Shown here: positions 9,431-18,523 of the stretch, in pieces
Position numbering within the stretch: the stretch's first letter is position 1
Layout of the letters: every line of letters starts with the position of its first letter
Made by a program: the position numbers and the translations under genes
The notes under the pieces: generated by a model
Seen by the model: the letters and a program-made list of their open reading frames with translations, nothing else
The model's database searches: none
Told to the model about the DNA's origin: nothing
NCBI GenBank assembly: GCA_017561985.1
Contig: JAFZAZ010000007.1
Location: 1 to 64,000 of the forward strand
Direction of reading: 5' to 3'
Source: Lachnospiraceae bacterium
GTDB lineage: Bacteria > Bacillota_A > Clostridia > Lachnospirales > Lachnospiraceae
Length of the DNA stretch: 64,000 nucleotides

Positions 9431-9955
9431 TTACCTTTGAATAATAACTTCGTCAAAACTTACTTCAACAAGTGTCGCACGACCGAACATGGTGATCTCC
9501 ACCATAACGGTGCGCTTTCCGTTATTGATCGCTTTGATCTCGCCCGTGGTGTTGCGCCAGTCACCGCTCTGGATGATGACGGTCTCACCTTCGACAAACT
9601 CAGGAATCGGAGTCGTGCCGTCCTCGAGGAATCCCATGTTCTCAATCTCGCGCTCCGTCAACGGAACGGGCTTGGATCCGGGACCTACAAATCCGGTCAC
9701 ACCTCTTGTGTTTCGAACGACGTACCATGTGTTGTCATTCATAACCATATGAACCAGCACATAGCCGGGGAACATCATTTTCTTCTTCAGAACGCGGACG
9801 CCGTTCTTCAATTCCAATGTGTCCTGCATCGGAACACGCACGTCCAGGATCACATCCTGGAGCTTACGATTCTCGATTGTCTTTTCAATGTTTACTTTGA
9901 CTTTGTTCTCATACCCGGAATAGGTATGAACAACATACCACTGCGCTTCCGCCAT
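9431..9955 (-). CDS. nusG: Transcription termination/antitermination protein NusG
   Basis: NusG binds the clamp of RNA polymerase and modulates elongation, pausing and Rho action. The 174-residue product has the NGN domain at about residues 1-110 (opening MAEAQWYVVHTYSGYE) and a C-terminal KOW domain at about 120-174 (EGETVIIQSGDWRNTTGEI). Length is standard. It sits 15 bases after secE in the conserved secE-nusG-rplK order. Confidence 0.96.
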   Translation of the reverse strand: MAEAQWYVVHTYSGYENKVKVNIEKTIENRKLQDVILDVRVPMQDTLELKNGVRVLKKKMMFPGYVLVHMVMNDNTWYVVRNTRGVTGFVGPGSKPVPLTEREIENMGFLEDGTTPIPEFVEGETVIIQSGDWRNTTGEIKAINNGKRTVMVEITMFGRATLVEVSFDEVIIQR

Positions 9956-9970
9956 ATCGTCACCTTATCC

Positions 9971-10168
9971 TTAGAGAATAAAACCAAGTAACTTGTCTAC
10001 TCCGAAATCAACGATTTTGATCAGCAGACCGAGAATCACGGTTATGATGACAACTGCCACGGACTCCTTTACGAGCGTGTTACGGCTCGGCCAGATGATT
10101 TTCTTCCACTCTGCTTTCAAGCCCTTCCAACGGCTTGTCTTAACAGGGGTGTTAGCAGTATCGCTCAT
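9971..10168 (-). CDS. secE: Preprotein translocase subunit SecE
   Basis: SecE clamps the two halves of the SecY channel. This is the short Gram-positive form, 65 residues, with one C-terminal membrane segment (VAVVIITVILGLLIKIVDF) after a basic amphipathic region containing WKGLKAEWKKIIWPSR, the family signature. It lies between rpmG and nusG, the usual place. An AAAGGATG site precedes the start. Confidence 0.94.
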   Translation of the reverse strand: MSDTANTPVKTSRWKGLKAEWKKIIWPSRNTLVKESVAVVIITVILGLLIKIVDFGVDKLLGFIL

Positions 10169-10189
10169 GACTCATCCTTTCTCCAAGTC

Positions 10190-10339
10190 TTACTTGGTCT
10201 CCTTGTGTAACGTGTGCTTCTTGCAGAATCTGCAGTACTTCTGGGTCTCCATCCTATCCGGATGGTTTTTCTTTTCTTTCGTCGTGTTGTAATTACGCTG
10301 CTTGCACTCGGTGCAGGCCAAGGTAATCTTAACTCGCAT
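10190..10339 (-). CDS. rpmG: 50S ribosomal protein L33
   Basis: This short gene of 49 codons reads [20 protein letters not shown] at its N terminus and continues with [13 protein letters not shown] and [11 protein letters not shown]. These are hallmarks of L33. Four cysteines in two CxxC pairs make it the zinc-binding form. The CGGAGGTG site precedes the ATG, and secE follows 21 bases downstream. It is first in the rpmG-secE-nusG-rplK-rplA operon. Confidence 0.95.
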   Translation of the reverse strand: MRVKITLACTECKQRNYNTTKEKKNHPDRMETQKYCRFCKKHTLHKETK

Positions 10340-10397
10340 AACTCTCACCTCCGTATAAAATTAGGCATAAAAAAAAGACCTCTTCCATAGCCTCACT

Positions 10398-10427
10398 ACT
10401 ATAGCACAACCACTCAGGCGAAGTCAA
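10398..10427 (-). promoter_or_regulatory. Sigma-A promoter of the rpmG-secE-nusG-rplKA operon
   Basis: On the minus strand: -35 TTGACT (10422-10427), 18-base spacer, -10 TATAGT (10398-10403). It is about 60 bases upstream of rpmG. Confidence 0.75.
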
Positions 10428-10492
10428 GCACTTTTTTGGCTTCAAGCGCGTTCCTCCGCCCTCCGTATCAATTCGTGGTATTCTGCTCTCTT

Positions 10493-11092
10493 TCAAGGCC
10501 GAAAATGGTCTTTGTCAACCGCCGTGTAAAGGTCCATTCCCATTTTCCGCTCAAAGTATTCCTTGAGCCGAAGGTTCGTGTTCCACTTCTCCGGATCGTA
10601 CGAACCGTAGCGGTTTTTCACGTCGGTCATGCGGTCGATAATGTCCATCACGCCCTCCGCGCCGGAGATGGCGTCGCAAAGCTGGATCAACCGGTCGTAA
10701 TCGTCGATCTCCGCGGCCTCAAGCTGCTCGCGGATCAGCTTCGTCTCCTCCTCCGTCGTGTCGAACCTGCCGACGTATTTGTCGATGATCTTCTCGTTAA
10801 ATGAGTGCGTCAGGCAGATCCGCGCCGCGTCGTCATAGCCGAGCGACTTCATGTAAGAATAACCGTCCGACACATGGCCGAGGTGTCTCTTTCCGAACTT
10901 GCGGCCGATGTCGTGCAGAAGCCCGAGCACATACGCCTTGTCGGCGTCCATTCCTGCCGCCGCCGCGATCGACGAGGCGCAGTGCGCCGCCGTCCTGCTG
11001 TGATTGCCCCACGGCCCGGGATTGCAGGTCTCAGCCTCCGCAAGCAGCGCCTCGGCTTCCTCCCTGGTCGGGTATTTGTTTTGATCTTCCAT
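10493..11092 (-). CDS. HD-domain phosphohydrolase
   Basis: This 199-residue cytosolic protein has HD-superfamily metal-binding residues. A first His is near residue 31 (GNHSRTAAH), the HD pair is at 60-61 (GLLHDIGRKFG), with further His residues in KRHLGHVSDG and a Asp in LIQLCDAISG. Such proteins hydrolyse phosphate esters of nucleotides or signalling molecules; the substrate here is unknown. It sits alone between the ribosomal operon promoter and the transglutaminase operon. The ATG at 11092 is the only credible start, though its ribosome binding site is weak. Confidence 0.8.
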   Translation of the reverse strand: MEDQNKYPTREEAEALLAEAETCNPGPWGNHSRTAAHCASSIAAAAGMDADKAYVLGLLHDIGRKFGKRHLGHVSDGYSYMKSLGYDDAARICLTHSFNEKIIDKYVGRFDTTEEETKLIREQLEAAEIDDYDRLIQLCDAISGAEGVMDIIDRMTDVKNRYGSYDPEKWNTNLRLKEYFERKMGMDLYTAVDKDHFRP

Positions 11093-11164
11093 GTGAACGT
11101 TCCGCTGCTTGTCGCATGCGGCCTTTCCTTAACTTCAGTGATGCAGCATCGATGCCCCCCGCGG

Positions 11165-13753
11165 TCAGATGCCGTATTTCAGCCACAGCGCCACGCGTCC
11201 GGGCAGCTTGCGCTCGGCAAGCGCGTCCTTGCGAAGTCTGCGGTAGATGCGGATCGCCTTCTTACTCTCCTCGCGGGTCAGCGATATTCCGGAAAATGTC
11301 ACGAGATTTCCGATCTGGTACAGATAGCGCAGCTCTTTCTCGCGGCCGAATCGCTCGACGGCGCGTTCTACCCAGTCGTGCTCGGACTCGCCTGCGATCG
11401 GCTCGAGTCCGCGGGCTCTGAGCAGCGTTCCGACATCGCGGCAGACAGCCGTGATCGCGCGGTTCGGTCTGCGCGTCTGGTTCTTCTTGCGCCTCCACGC
11501 GAGAAGCACGCTTCGAACGCCGAAAATATCAAACGGGATCAGAAGCACCAGAATACCGATCAGCGTGTGGCGCAGCCACTTCGGAAGTTTGATCCTGAGC
11601 GTGAAGCCTTTGCCGCCCTTTCCGCTGTCGTCGCCGGACTTTGTGACGGCCGACGTCGGCTTCGGGGTCGGGGTTGTATTCTTCGGTGCTCCCGTGACCG
11701 CCGGAGTCGGCGTTACATTCTCGCCGGGCTTGCCGGTAGGCTTATTTCCCGCAGGCGTAGGAGTCGGCGTAGCCCCAATGGGCGTAGGCGTCGGCGTAGG
11801 AGTGATGACACTCACGATCGGCGTGCTGAGTGCCTCACGTATACGCGAATTGTAAGTCTCATAACCGGACGTCACCTCAATCGGGATCCATCCGAAGTTT
11901 TCCACATAAATCTCTACCCAGGCGTGTGCAGAGCTGTCGAGAACGTCGACGGAGACCATTTTCCGCGATTCCGTGTGGCTACCGTAGGCATCGACTACCA
12001 TAACATCCGTCGTTCCCTCGGATTCGCCTTCGCTGATGGCGCTCGAGGACACGACGTAGCCCTCTGCGAAACGGGCGGGAATGCCGAGCGCGCGGAACAG
12101 CATTACTCCCGCGCTCGCAAAATGCATACAGAAGCCCTTTCTGTTCTCCATGAGAAAGTACTCGATGAAGTCGTATCCGCCCGGAACCTGGCCGGCGTTG
12201 AGCGTATATGTGCAATGTGTGTCAAGATAATTCTGTACCATCGACACCGCGTCGTAGAGCGACGCCGGCTTCTCCCAGGAGTCCACGATATCGAAGACAC
12301 ACCTGCAGGACGAGGGAATGCGAAGGCACACGTCGTACGCGTAACTATCGTACTCGGAAAGGCGCATTGCGGTAAACTGATCGAAAAATGCAGTCATATC
12401 GAGCGCTTTGTCCGGATCGAGCGAATATGCCAGATACACCGGCAGCCCGGACGGAGCATACACGAAATCGTACATCTGCTTGCTCGTGACCGTATTCGGC
12501 TTCAGACAGCCCTCCGGATCGACATCCATCATGTGGCGCACCTGAGACATGTTTTCGATATTCGCACCGTACAGGGAATCATACGGCGCATAGCCGAGCG
12601 TTTTGTCGCCGCGAAGCGTCTCCACAGTGATCTGCGCGCGCTCTACGGCAAAGCGGGGAGTCCATACCGCGCGGTCGTCCGCTCCGATATCTAGCACCGT
12701 GTCTTTGTGCGCCTCGCCGATACCGTTCCACATATATTCGCGTCCCAGTCTGGCAGCCATCGTGCACCAGTAGATATCTCCGTTCTCGGTAGGTGTAATC
12801 TCCCAATAGGACGTGGTGTAGTAATCGTGAGACCAGGCGTATCCGGAATAATCCGAGTATGCGGAAGCTCGAAGGTACAGCTCCCTGATTCCCTCCGGCA
12901 TCGTTACGACAAGGTCGGTCAGATTGTAGTGCTCCACCCTGCCCTCGAGCGGAAGCTTACCGCGGCTGATACCGGCGCCGCCCTCTCCGAACTCTCCGGT
13001 TCCGTTCTGACCGAACAAAGTCGGGAACGCCTGGGATAGCGTGTCGGCAAATCGATAACGCTTGTCCGAATTTAATACGTATTTGGAATGATTGTGCGGC
13101 TCCATGATCCGGTTGGCGATGAGCAGCATTGCGATCACCAGAACAGCCGTCGTGAACCGGTGGAACACCGACCTCGACGCGCGGAAGTCATAAGACCCTC
13201 GCGTGACGACATAGTACATAAGAAGTCCGACATACGCGCACAGACCTGTCGTTCCGGGAAATACGTCGACGGCGATCGCAAAGAACGGCGCCGAAAGCGA
13301 AACCAAAAACCACGGAAGCACGCACTGTCCGTCCGCAGCATAACTTGCGAGGAACATCAAAATCGTCGCGACGAGCACCAGAAACAACGTGATCCCCAAT
13401 TCTCCCGACGATCCGCCGCGTCTCGCGACAAGGTCGACATCATAATAGCGCGTGATCACGCTGATACCGCGGTTGATGCAGTGAATACAGCCGCCTTTTG
13501 TGTTTTCGAAGAAGACAAGACTGACTCCGAACACGACCGCGCACACAACGAATCTCTTGAGTGCCACGAACCGCTTGAGCGGGCGTCCGATCAGCTGCAT
13601 TGCAGTCGCTATGACGCAACAGATCCACAGCACGTTCAGCGGCAGGCGGATATCGCACACACCGGTGCATATGGACAGAGGAATCCATGCGCCGAGCACG
13701 GTTCCGATGATGCGGAATCCGAATTCTGCGGTTCTTGCCATTGCGCTTCGCAT
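11165..13753 (-). CDS. Transglutaminase-like membrane protein (TgpA type)
   Basis: This is an 862-residue membrane protein. Several membrane segments occupy about residues 10-210, followed by an extracytoplasmic transglutaminase-like domain. The catalytic Cys is near residue 542 (NRKGFCMHFASAG) and His near 610 (SSAHAWVEIYV). The third position is Glu (WIPIEVT) rather than the Asp of textbook examples. A long Thr-Pro linker (TPTPTPTP units) and a second membrane segment at about 745-765 precede a cytosolic tail. It ends a MoxR-DUF58-TgpA operon, a widespread arrangement linked to envelope protein processing; the substrate is unknown. Confidence 0.85.
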   Translation of the reverse strand: MRSAMARTAEFGFRIIGTVLGAWIPLSICTGVCDIRLPLNVLWICCVIATAMQLIGRPLKRFVALKRFVVCAVVFGVSLVFFENTKGGCIHCINRGISVITRYYDVDLVARRGGSSGELGITLFLVLVATILMFLASYAADGQCVLPWFLVSLSAPFFAIAVDVFPGTTGLCAYVGLLMYYVVTRGSYDFRASRSVFHRFTTAVLVIAMLLIANRIMEPHNHSKYVLNSDKRYRFADTLSQAFPTLFGQNGTGEFGEGGAGISRGKLPLEGRVEHYNLTDLVVTMPEGIRELYLRASAYSDYSGYAWSHDYYTTSYWEITPTENGDIYWCTMAARLGREYMWNGIGEAHKDTVLDIGADDRAVWTPRFAVERAQITVETLRGDKTLGYAPYDSLYGANIENMSQVRHMMDVDPEGCLKPNTVTSKQMYDFVYAPSGLPVYLAYSLDPDKALDMTAFFDQFTAMRLSEYDSYAYDVCLRIPSSCRCVFDIVDSWEKPASLYDAVSMVQNYLDTHCTYTLNAGQVPGGYDFIEYFLMENRKGFCMHFASAGVMLFRALGIPARFAEGYVVSSSAISEGESEGTTDVMVVDAYGSHTESRKMVSVDVLDSSAHAWVEIYVENFGWIPIEVTSGYETYNSRIREALSTPIVSVITPTPTPTPIGATPTPTPAGNKPTGKPGENVTPTPAVTGAPKNTTPTPKPTSAVTKSGDDSGKGGKGFTLRIKLPKWLRHTLIGILVLLIPFDIFGVRSVLLAWRRKKNQTRRPNRAITAVCRDVGTLLRARGLEPIAGESEHDWVERAVERFGREKELRYLYQIGNLVTFSGISLTREESKKAIRIYRRLRKDALAERKLPGRVALWLKYGI

Positions 13754-13869
13754 GTTTCCTCCCTTCTGTACTACTGCTGTAGTATCAATGTCATTCTATA
13801 CTTTTCGCGTCCTCCGGCCTTCTCACGGCCGCGGCGCGGATTTAATCTCATTTTCCGCCGATCGGGCCG

Positions 13870-15048
13870 TCATTCGGCGTTCAGGTCGCTCAGCCGTCCG
13901 ACGCAGACGCTCTTTACGAGCGCACCGTCCGGCCGCGTGACCACCCCGTAGGGATTCTCGGCAACCACATGGTAGATCGTAACGTTGGCGTCGTATTTCA
14001 TCTGCTCGATGCCCTCTTCCGCCGCTTCGGTGATCTCATTTGTCACATAGATGATGTTGCGGTACCGCTCGTCGGAAAATCTGCTCGCGTACGAGTGAAC
14101 AACCGACGACGTCTTCTCCATCGGCATCACCTCAAACACCTTCGTCATCGCCACGCGCAGGTCCTCCTCGTGCTCGATGCGGAGACGCCACACTGCGTCC
14201 TTTCCGGTCGCCCACGCGAAATAGAATATCTGCTTCTGGCGCAAAATGCACTTCGCAACGCCGAACGCCGAAGCGATCAGCGCGTCGTAAAGCTCCGCGC
14301 CGTTTTTCTCCGGGAGCGTATAAACGTCAAGCAGCATGATCGCCGACGTGTCGATCGGAAGACTGAACTCCTTGACGATCAGCTCGTCACGCGAAGCCGT
14401 AAGGCTCCAGTGAATACGGTTGATACGGTCGCCCGGACGATACTCGCGCACGCCGAACATCTCGCTCGGGTCGTCGCCGGGACGCGTCGTCGAATACTCC
14501 TCGGTTGCTATGTATGCATAGGGATTGTAGCGGATCGGCGTGGAAGTCACGCTTACTTCCTCGGGGAACACCATGAATACCGACGAGGCTTTGTCGCAGA
14601 CTGCGCGGAAGAAAAAGAATCCGAAGATCGACCGCACGCGCACCGATTTGAGAACCAGTTTGAGCGGTCCGCAGTGCGTGACGCGGAGGGACATGCTGCA
14701 GTTCTTTGTGCTCCGCGCACCGACCTGCGTCTTCGTTCTGAGTTTCCTGCGGTGCGCGAGGATCAGGTCCTCGTTGACAACGCGCACGTCGACGCCGATT
14801 CCGGGCAGGAGGCTTCGGTTGGCCAGCTTGACGTGAAAGCGGAATTCGTCTCCGGCGTTACAATTTTCGGTTTCGGAGTGGATGGATGCAAAGAAGCGTT
14901 TGCGCATGAAGAGCACGGAAAAAAGGCTGACGAACGGAATCATCAGCCCGAACACGATCAGTACGGCAAATGCACGCTCACTGAAGATCGTCGCACATAC
15001 CGAAAGCATTCCCATTACCGTGAGATAAATAATCCAAGTCAGGACCAT
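13870..15048 (-). CDS. DUF58 domain-containing membrane protein
   Basis: This protein of about 392 residues has two N-terminal membrane segments (about 3-23 and 27-48), then an Ig-like region and the DUF58/vWA-like domain with the family hallmark REYRPGDRINRIHWSLTASRDELIV at about residues 195-220 (shown in part). DUF58 proteins pair with MoxR ATPases. The frame continues to a GTG at 15078, but that start lacks a ribosome binding site. The ATG at 15048 has GGGAGAGG at good spacing, so I chose it. MoxR lies upstream and TgpA downstream on the same strand. Confidence 0.85.
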   Translation of the reverse strand: MVLTWIIYLTVMGMLSVCATIFSERAFAVLIVFGLMIPFVSLFSVLFMRKRFFASIHSETENCNAGDEFRFHVKLANRSLLPGIGVDVRVVNEDLILAHRRKLRTKTQVGARSTKNCSMSLRVTHCGPLKLVLKSVRVRSIFGFFFFRAVCDKASSVFMVFPEEVSVTSTPIRYNPYAYIATEEYSTTRPGDDPSEMFGVREYRPGDRINRIHWSLTASRDELIVKEFSLPIDTSAIMLLDVYTLPEKNGAELYDALIASAFGVAKCILRQKQIFYFAWATGKDAVWRLRIEHEEDLRVAMTKVFEVMPMEKTSSVVHSYASRFSDERYRNIIYVTNEITEAAEEGIEQMKYDANVTIYHVVAENPYGVVTRPDGALVKSVCVGRLSDLNAE

Positions 15049-15156
15049 GAACGTCCGCCTCTCTCCCATTTTCCGCACAAGAACACATCATCGTCGCCCC
15101 GAACGGGCATCTGTTGCCTCAGGCACTTTTTGCCGCAGGAAAATGCCCTGCGTAGC

Positions 15157-16122
15157 TTACGCAAACACCTTCGGAGGCACAACCGACGCGAGAACCTGCT
15201 CCGCCACGTCCTCCGCGGTTACGCGGTTCATGCGGGCAGTCGGCGTGAGAACCATGCGGTGCGCCGCGGACACCGGGAAGATCGCCATGACGTCCTCCGG
15301 TACCACATACGCACGGTGGTTTACAAATGCGTTGGCTTTCGCCATCGAGAGGATGGCGAGCGAGCCGCGCGGGCTGATACCGAGCGAAAGCATGTCGTGC
15401 TCGCGCGTCGCGTTGACCAGATCGGTCACATATTGGTAAATCCGATCATCCACGTGGACAAGCTCCACGGCACGGCGAATCTCGGTGAGAACTTTCGCCG
15501 TCATGATCGGTACGATATCGTCGATCGGATTGCTCTGACGACGATCTTTCATCATTCGAATTTCATTCTCACCGTCCGGATAGCCGATGCTCAAACGGAC
15601 GATGAAACGGTCCAGCTGCGAATCCGGAAGCATCTGCGTTCCCGCAGCGCCGATCGGGTTCTGCGTAGCGATTACGATGAACGGCTGCGGCACCGAGCGC
15701 GTAACGCCGTCGACCGTGACCGTACCCTCCTCCATTACCTCCAAAAGAGCGGACTGCGTCTTCGAGGACGTACGGTTGATCTCGTCCGCGAGGAAGAGGT
15801 TGCACATCACGCAGCCGGGCACGTACTCCTGCGTTCCGGTCTCGCGGTTGTAAACGTTGAAACCGACCACGTCGGAGGGCATAACGTCGGGCGTGAACTG
15901 CATGCGTCGGTAGTCCATTCCCATGACCTTCGAGAAGGAAACCGCGAGCGTCGTCTTGCCTACGCCGGGAACGTCCTCCATCAAAATATGACCGCCAGCG
16001 AGGATGGCTGTCAAAACGCGGCGGATGACAAGACGCTTGCCGACCACTGCTTTGCCGATCTCCGCTTCCGTGCGGTCCAATGCTTTGTATAACAGAGCCA
16101 ATCTTTCATTACTCACACTCAT
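15157..16122 (-). CDS. MoxR family AAA ATPase
   Basis: This is a 321-residue cytosolic ATPase of the MoxR branch of AAA+. Walker A is GVGKTT near residues 49-55 (MEDVPGVGKTTLAV), Walker B is LFLADEINRT near 107-116, and sensor 1 is IATQNPIG. MoxR proteins act as chaperone-like partners of vWA/DUF58 proteins; here DUF58 and a transglutaminase follow. The start has GGGAGAT. A promoter with TATAAT lies 70 bases upstream. It is unrelated in detail to the two McrB-like ATPases at 42-49 kb. Confidence 0.92.
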   Translation of the reverse strand: MSVSNERLALLYKALDRTEAEIGKAVVGKRLVIRRVLTAILAGGHILMEDVPGVGKTTLAVSFSKVMGMDYRRMQFTPDVMPSDVVGFNVYNRETGTQEYVPGCVMCNLFLADEINRTSSKTQSALLEVMEEGTVTVDGVTRSVPQPFIVIATQNPIGAAGTQMLPDSQLDRFIVRLSIGYPDGENEIRMMKDRRQSNPIDDIVPIMTAKVLTEIRRAVELVHVDDRIYQYVTDLVNATREHDMLSLGISPRGSLAILSMAKANAFVNHRAYVVPEDVMAIFPVSAAHRMVLTPTARMNRVTAEDVAEQVLASVVPPKVFA

Positions 16123-16193
16123 TCGAACGATCTCCCATCACGATTTTCCGGCGCGGACACTGTCTTCCGAACGCCGTGCCGCGCAACAAAATA

Positions 16194-16199
16194 ATTATA
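16194..16199 (-). promoter_or_regulatory. -10 box of the MoxR-DUF58-TgpA operon
   Basis: A consensus TATAAT lies on the minus strand about 72 bases upstream of the MoxR start. The best -35 at 17 bases is poor (TTTTAT). Confidence 0.5.
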
Positions 16200-16230
16200 A
16201 CACATGTGCACGCAAAATAAAAGAGTCAAC

Positions 16231-16274
16231 GAAAAACTCCCCGGTCATATGCGGTATTCGCACGCTCCGGGGAG
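16231..16274 (-). terminator. Intrinsic terminator of the zinc-ribbon gene
   Basis: CTCCCCGG (16237-16244) pairs with CCGGGGAG (16267-16274). On the minus strand a U-run (16232-16236) follows, 26 bases after the stop of the gene at 16300. Confidence 0.85.
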
Positions 16275-16299
16275 TAGTCGTTTCTTTTGTATATCCGGA

Positions 16300-16788
16300 T
16301 TACTTCAGGATACGGATCTTGCCGATGAACGGAAGCTCTTTTGCCTTGCCGTTGTTCGCATTGATGATACCGATTGCCATGTATCCGAGACCTACGAGAT
16401 AGAGCAGGTAGGAAAGGTAGCAGATGATCGGAATTACCAAAAGAATGGAAGCGAGAACCCAGCAGATGCAAAGAACAAGGCCTTGGTTCGCATGGAACTT
16501 CGCAAACTTGGACTGCGGAGCTGCAAAGATCGGAACGAGGAACAGAACCCAAAGGTACGAAAGAATCGCGTACGTCTTGTTCGCCTCGATATCCGCAGGA
16601 TCCATCTGTGCCGTGAAATCAGCCGTATTGTTAATAATATCCTGGAAAGTTTCCTGGAAGCTCTTCTGAGGTGCCTGCTGCTGCGGAGCCTGTGCCGGCT
16701 GCGGAGCTACACCCTGCTGTGCGCCGCAAGCGGGGCAGAAAGCTGCGCCGTCCTGAAGCTGCGCACCGCACTGATTGCAAAATGCCAT
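16300..16788 (-). CDS. Zinc-ribbon membrane protein (DUF4870-like)
   Basis: This is a 162-residue protein. An N-terminal zinc ribbon has two CxxC pairs (FCNQCG at 4-8, FCPACG at 18-22). A Gln/Pro/Ala-rich linker follows, then three membrane segments at about 75-90, 100-125 and 127-145. The membrane part resembles DUF4870/YtxG-like small proteins. Function is unknown. The AGGAGG site lies before the start. It is a single-gene unit with its own promoter and terminator. Confidence 0.8.
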   Translation of the reverse strand: MAFCNQCGAQLQDGAAFCPACGAQQGVAPQPAQAPQQQAPQKSFQETFQDIINNTADFTAQMDPADIEANKTYAILSYLWVLFLVPIFAAPQSKFAKFHANQGLVLCICWVLASILLVIPIICYLSYLLYLVGLGYMAIGIINANNGKAKELPFIGKIRILK

Positions 16789-16872
16789 AGTCGTATCCTC
16801 CTGATCGTAGTGTGTGAGATCATTTTTCGCGTGTCTACCGGTTGAAATTACGCCGGAACCACACCTGCTGTC

Positions 16873-16901
16873 AGTATAAAATACTTTTTTACAAAAGTAA
16901 A
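16873..16901 (-). promoter_or_regulatory. Sigma-A promoter of the zinc-ribbon gene
   Basis: On the minus strand: TTTACT (16896-16901), 17-base spacer, TATACT (16873-16878). It sits just past the 3' end of the carboxypeptidase gene. Confidence 0.6.
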
Positions 16902-16908
16902 CACTTAA

Positions 16909-18411
16909 TTACGCCAGCTCATAGTATTTTTCGTATTTTTCGCGGAAATATTTAAGCAGCGGCTGCGCGGTCGCTTCCCTGCCGCAGACGGCCTTCAGAA
17001 CCTCCTTCGGAAGGCGTGTGCTGCCGTACACGTGGATCTTTTTGTTCAGCCATGCCGTAATCTCGCGGATGCGTCCGTCGCGAAGCAGCGTGTCGACCGG
17101 ACCGAGGTCCGCCTCGATCGCCTCGAGGAACATTCCGTCGTAGATGCTTCCGAGCAGATACGTCGGAAAATAACCGAACGATCCGTCGCTCCAGTGCATA
17201 TCCTGCAGGATTCCCTCCGCGTCGTTCTGCGGAACTACGCCGAGCAGCTCTTCCATCTTCTTGTTCCAGAGCGCCGGAAGGTCCTCCACCTTCGCTCCCT
17301 CGCGGAAAATGGCCTTCTCCATCTCATAGCGCAAAATGATATGTAGGCAGTACGTCACTTCGTCCGAAGCCGTGCGGATCATGCTGCTGCGGACATGGTT
17401 GATCTCGCGCGCGAACTCCTCCAGAGAAACCTTCGCAAGCTCGGGCTGAAGTCTCTGGATGTCCGCATAGATCGGAACCCAGAAGTTGATGTTGCGGCCG
17501 AGGATGTTCTCGTAGAAACGCGACTGACTCTCGTGGATGCCGAGGTAGTTGCAGCTGCCGCCGACGGTTCCGTCCAACTCCGGCTTGATGTTCTGCTCGA
17601 AGATCGCGTGTCCGCCCTCGTGGATCGCCGAGAACATCGGGTCGATCGCATCGTCGGTGCGGAAGTGGTTTGTGACGCGGACATCGCTTGAGGAAAGGTT
17701 CAGCGTGAACGGATGCTCTGACTCGGACGTCGTTCCCTTGTTCCAGTCGAATCCGATGTATGTGAGCAGAAGCTTCTGCACCTTGTGCTGTGCGTCGGTG
17801 TCGTAGGTGACGCGGAACTTAGAGTCATCGGGCTGCTTCGCCGCAAGGATCTTGCGAACGAGGGGAACCAGCCCCTCCTTGAGCTCGTCGAAAATGCGGT
17901 CGATGGTCGCCGTGTCCATGCCCTTTTCGTACGTTCCCACGAGCGCATCGTAAACCTCGAGCTCGGGGTGCGTGTACGACTTGATCTCCTTGACGATCTC
18001 AATCATCTTCGCGAGATGCGGCGCAAAGATCGAGTAATCGGATGCTCTCTTCGCGTCCTCCCATGCGCGCTCGGATTCCGCCTGCTCGCGCACCATGCGC
18101 GTGTATGTCTCCTCGGGGATACGTCGGTCGCGCTCAATATCCTCCTTCATTGTCGACACGATGAACTTCCAGTCGTCATCGAGCTGCTCCCACTCCGCGG
18201 GCCGGGAGAGAGCGTTCAGCATGTCAAACAGCTCGTCCGATGTCGCGAGCCGGAAATGCTCGGTCTGGTAGTTCGACATCAAGTCCTGATGAAGCGCAAA
18301 GCTCTCGCGCGGCATGATGGTACGCATGTCCCAGTACAACAGGCTTACCGTCGCGTCGAGCTGCTCCATTTTCCGGATATATTCCTTGAATCGATTCAGT
18401 TGTTCACTCAT
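16909..18411 (-). CDS. M32 family metallocarboxypeptidase
   Basis: This is a 500-residue cytosolic zinc carboxypeptidase, the usual length for family M32 (Taq carboxypeptidase type). The metal motif HEGGH is at about residues 264-268, and IHESQSRFYEN follows at about 293-303, also typical. It removes single residues from peptide C termini. The frame is open 15 codons further, but the ATG at 18411 has an AAAGGA site and matches the family N terminus MSEQLNRFKEYIRKMEQ. It appears monocistronic; neighbours suggest no specific pathway. Confidence 0.93.
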   Translation of the reverse strand: MSEQLNRFKEYIRKMEQLDATVSLLYWDMRTIMPRESFALHQDLMSNYQTEHFRLATSDELFDMLNALSRPAEWEQLDDDWKFIVSTMKEDIERDRRIPEETYTRMVREQAESERAWEDAKRASDYSIFAPHLAKMIEIVKEIKSYTHPELEVYDALVGTYEKGMDTATIDRIFDELKEGLVPLVRKILAAKQPDDSKFRVTYDTDAQHKVQKLLLTYIGFDWNKGTTSESEHPFTLNLSSSDVRVTNHFRTDDAIDPMFSAIHEGGHAIFEQNIKPELDGTVGGSCNYLGIHESQSRFYENILGRNINFWVPIYADIQRLQPELAKVSLEEFAREINHVRSSMIRTASDEVTYCLHIILRYEMEKAIFREGAKVEDLPALWNKKMEELLGVVPQNDAEGILQDMHWSDGSFGYFPTYLLGSIYDGMFLEAIEADLGPVDTLLRDGRIREITAWLNKKIHVYGSTRLPKEVLKAVCGREATAQPLLKYFREKYEKYYELA

Positions 18412-18523
18412 ATGGGTTGTTCCTTTCGAGGGTTCTTTTTCCGTCCTGATGGGCAAAACGCGGCCGCATTTCTGCGACCGCGCGTGTTTATTGTATCACA
18501 TGTCTGTCCCGATGTCTACCGTA

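Noticed and set aside
13770..13790. CTAC-N-GTAG inverted repeats here and near 7725, 29797 and 38161 as BlaI-like operators
   Set aside because: Two of the four lie within genes, spacing varies, and no BlaI/MecI-type regulator is present.
10805..16092. Long plus-strand frames opposite the TgpA, DUF58 and MoxR genes
   Set aside because: They are phase-matched shadows with Arg/His-rich products and no recognisable domains or ribosome sites.
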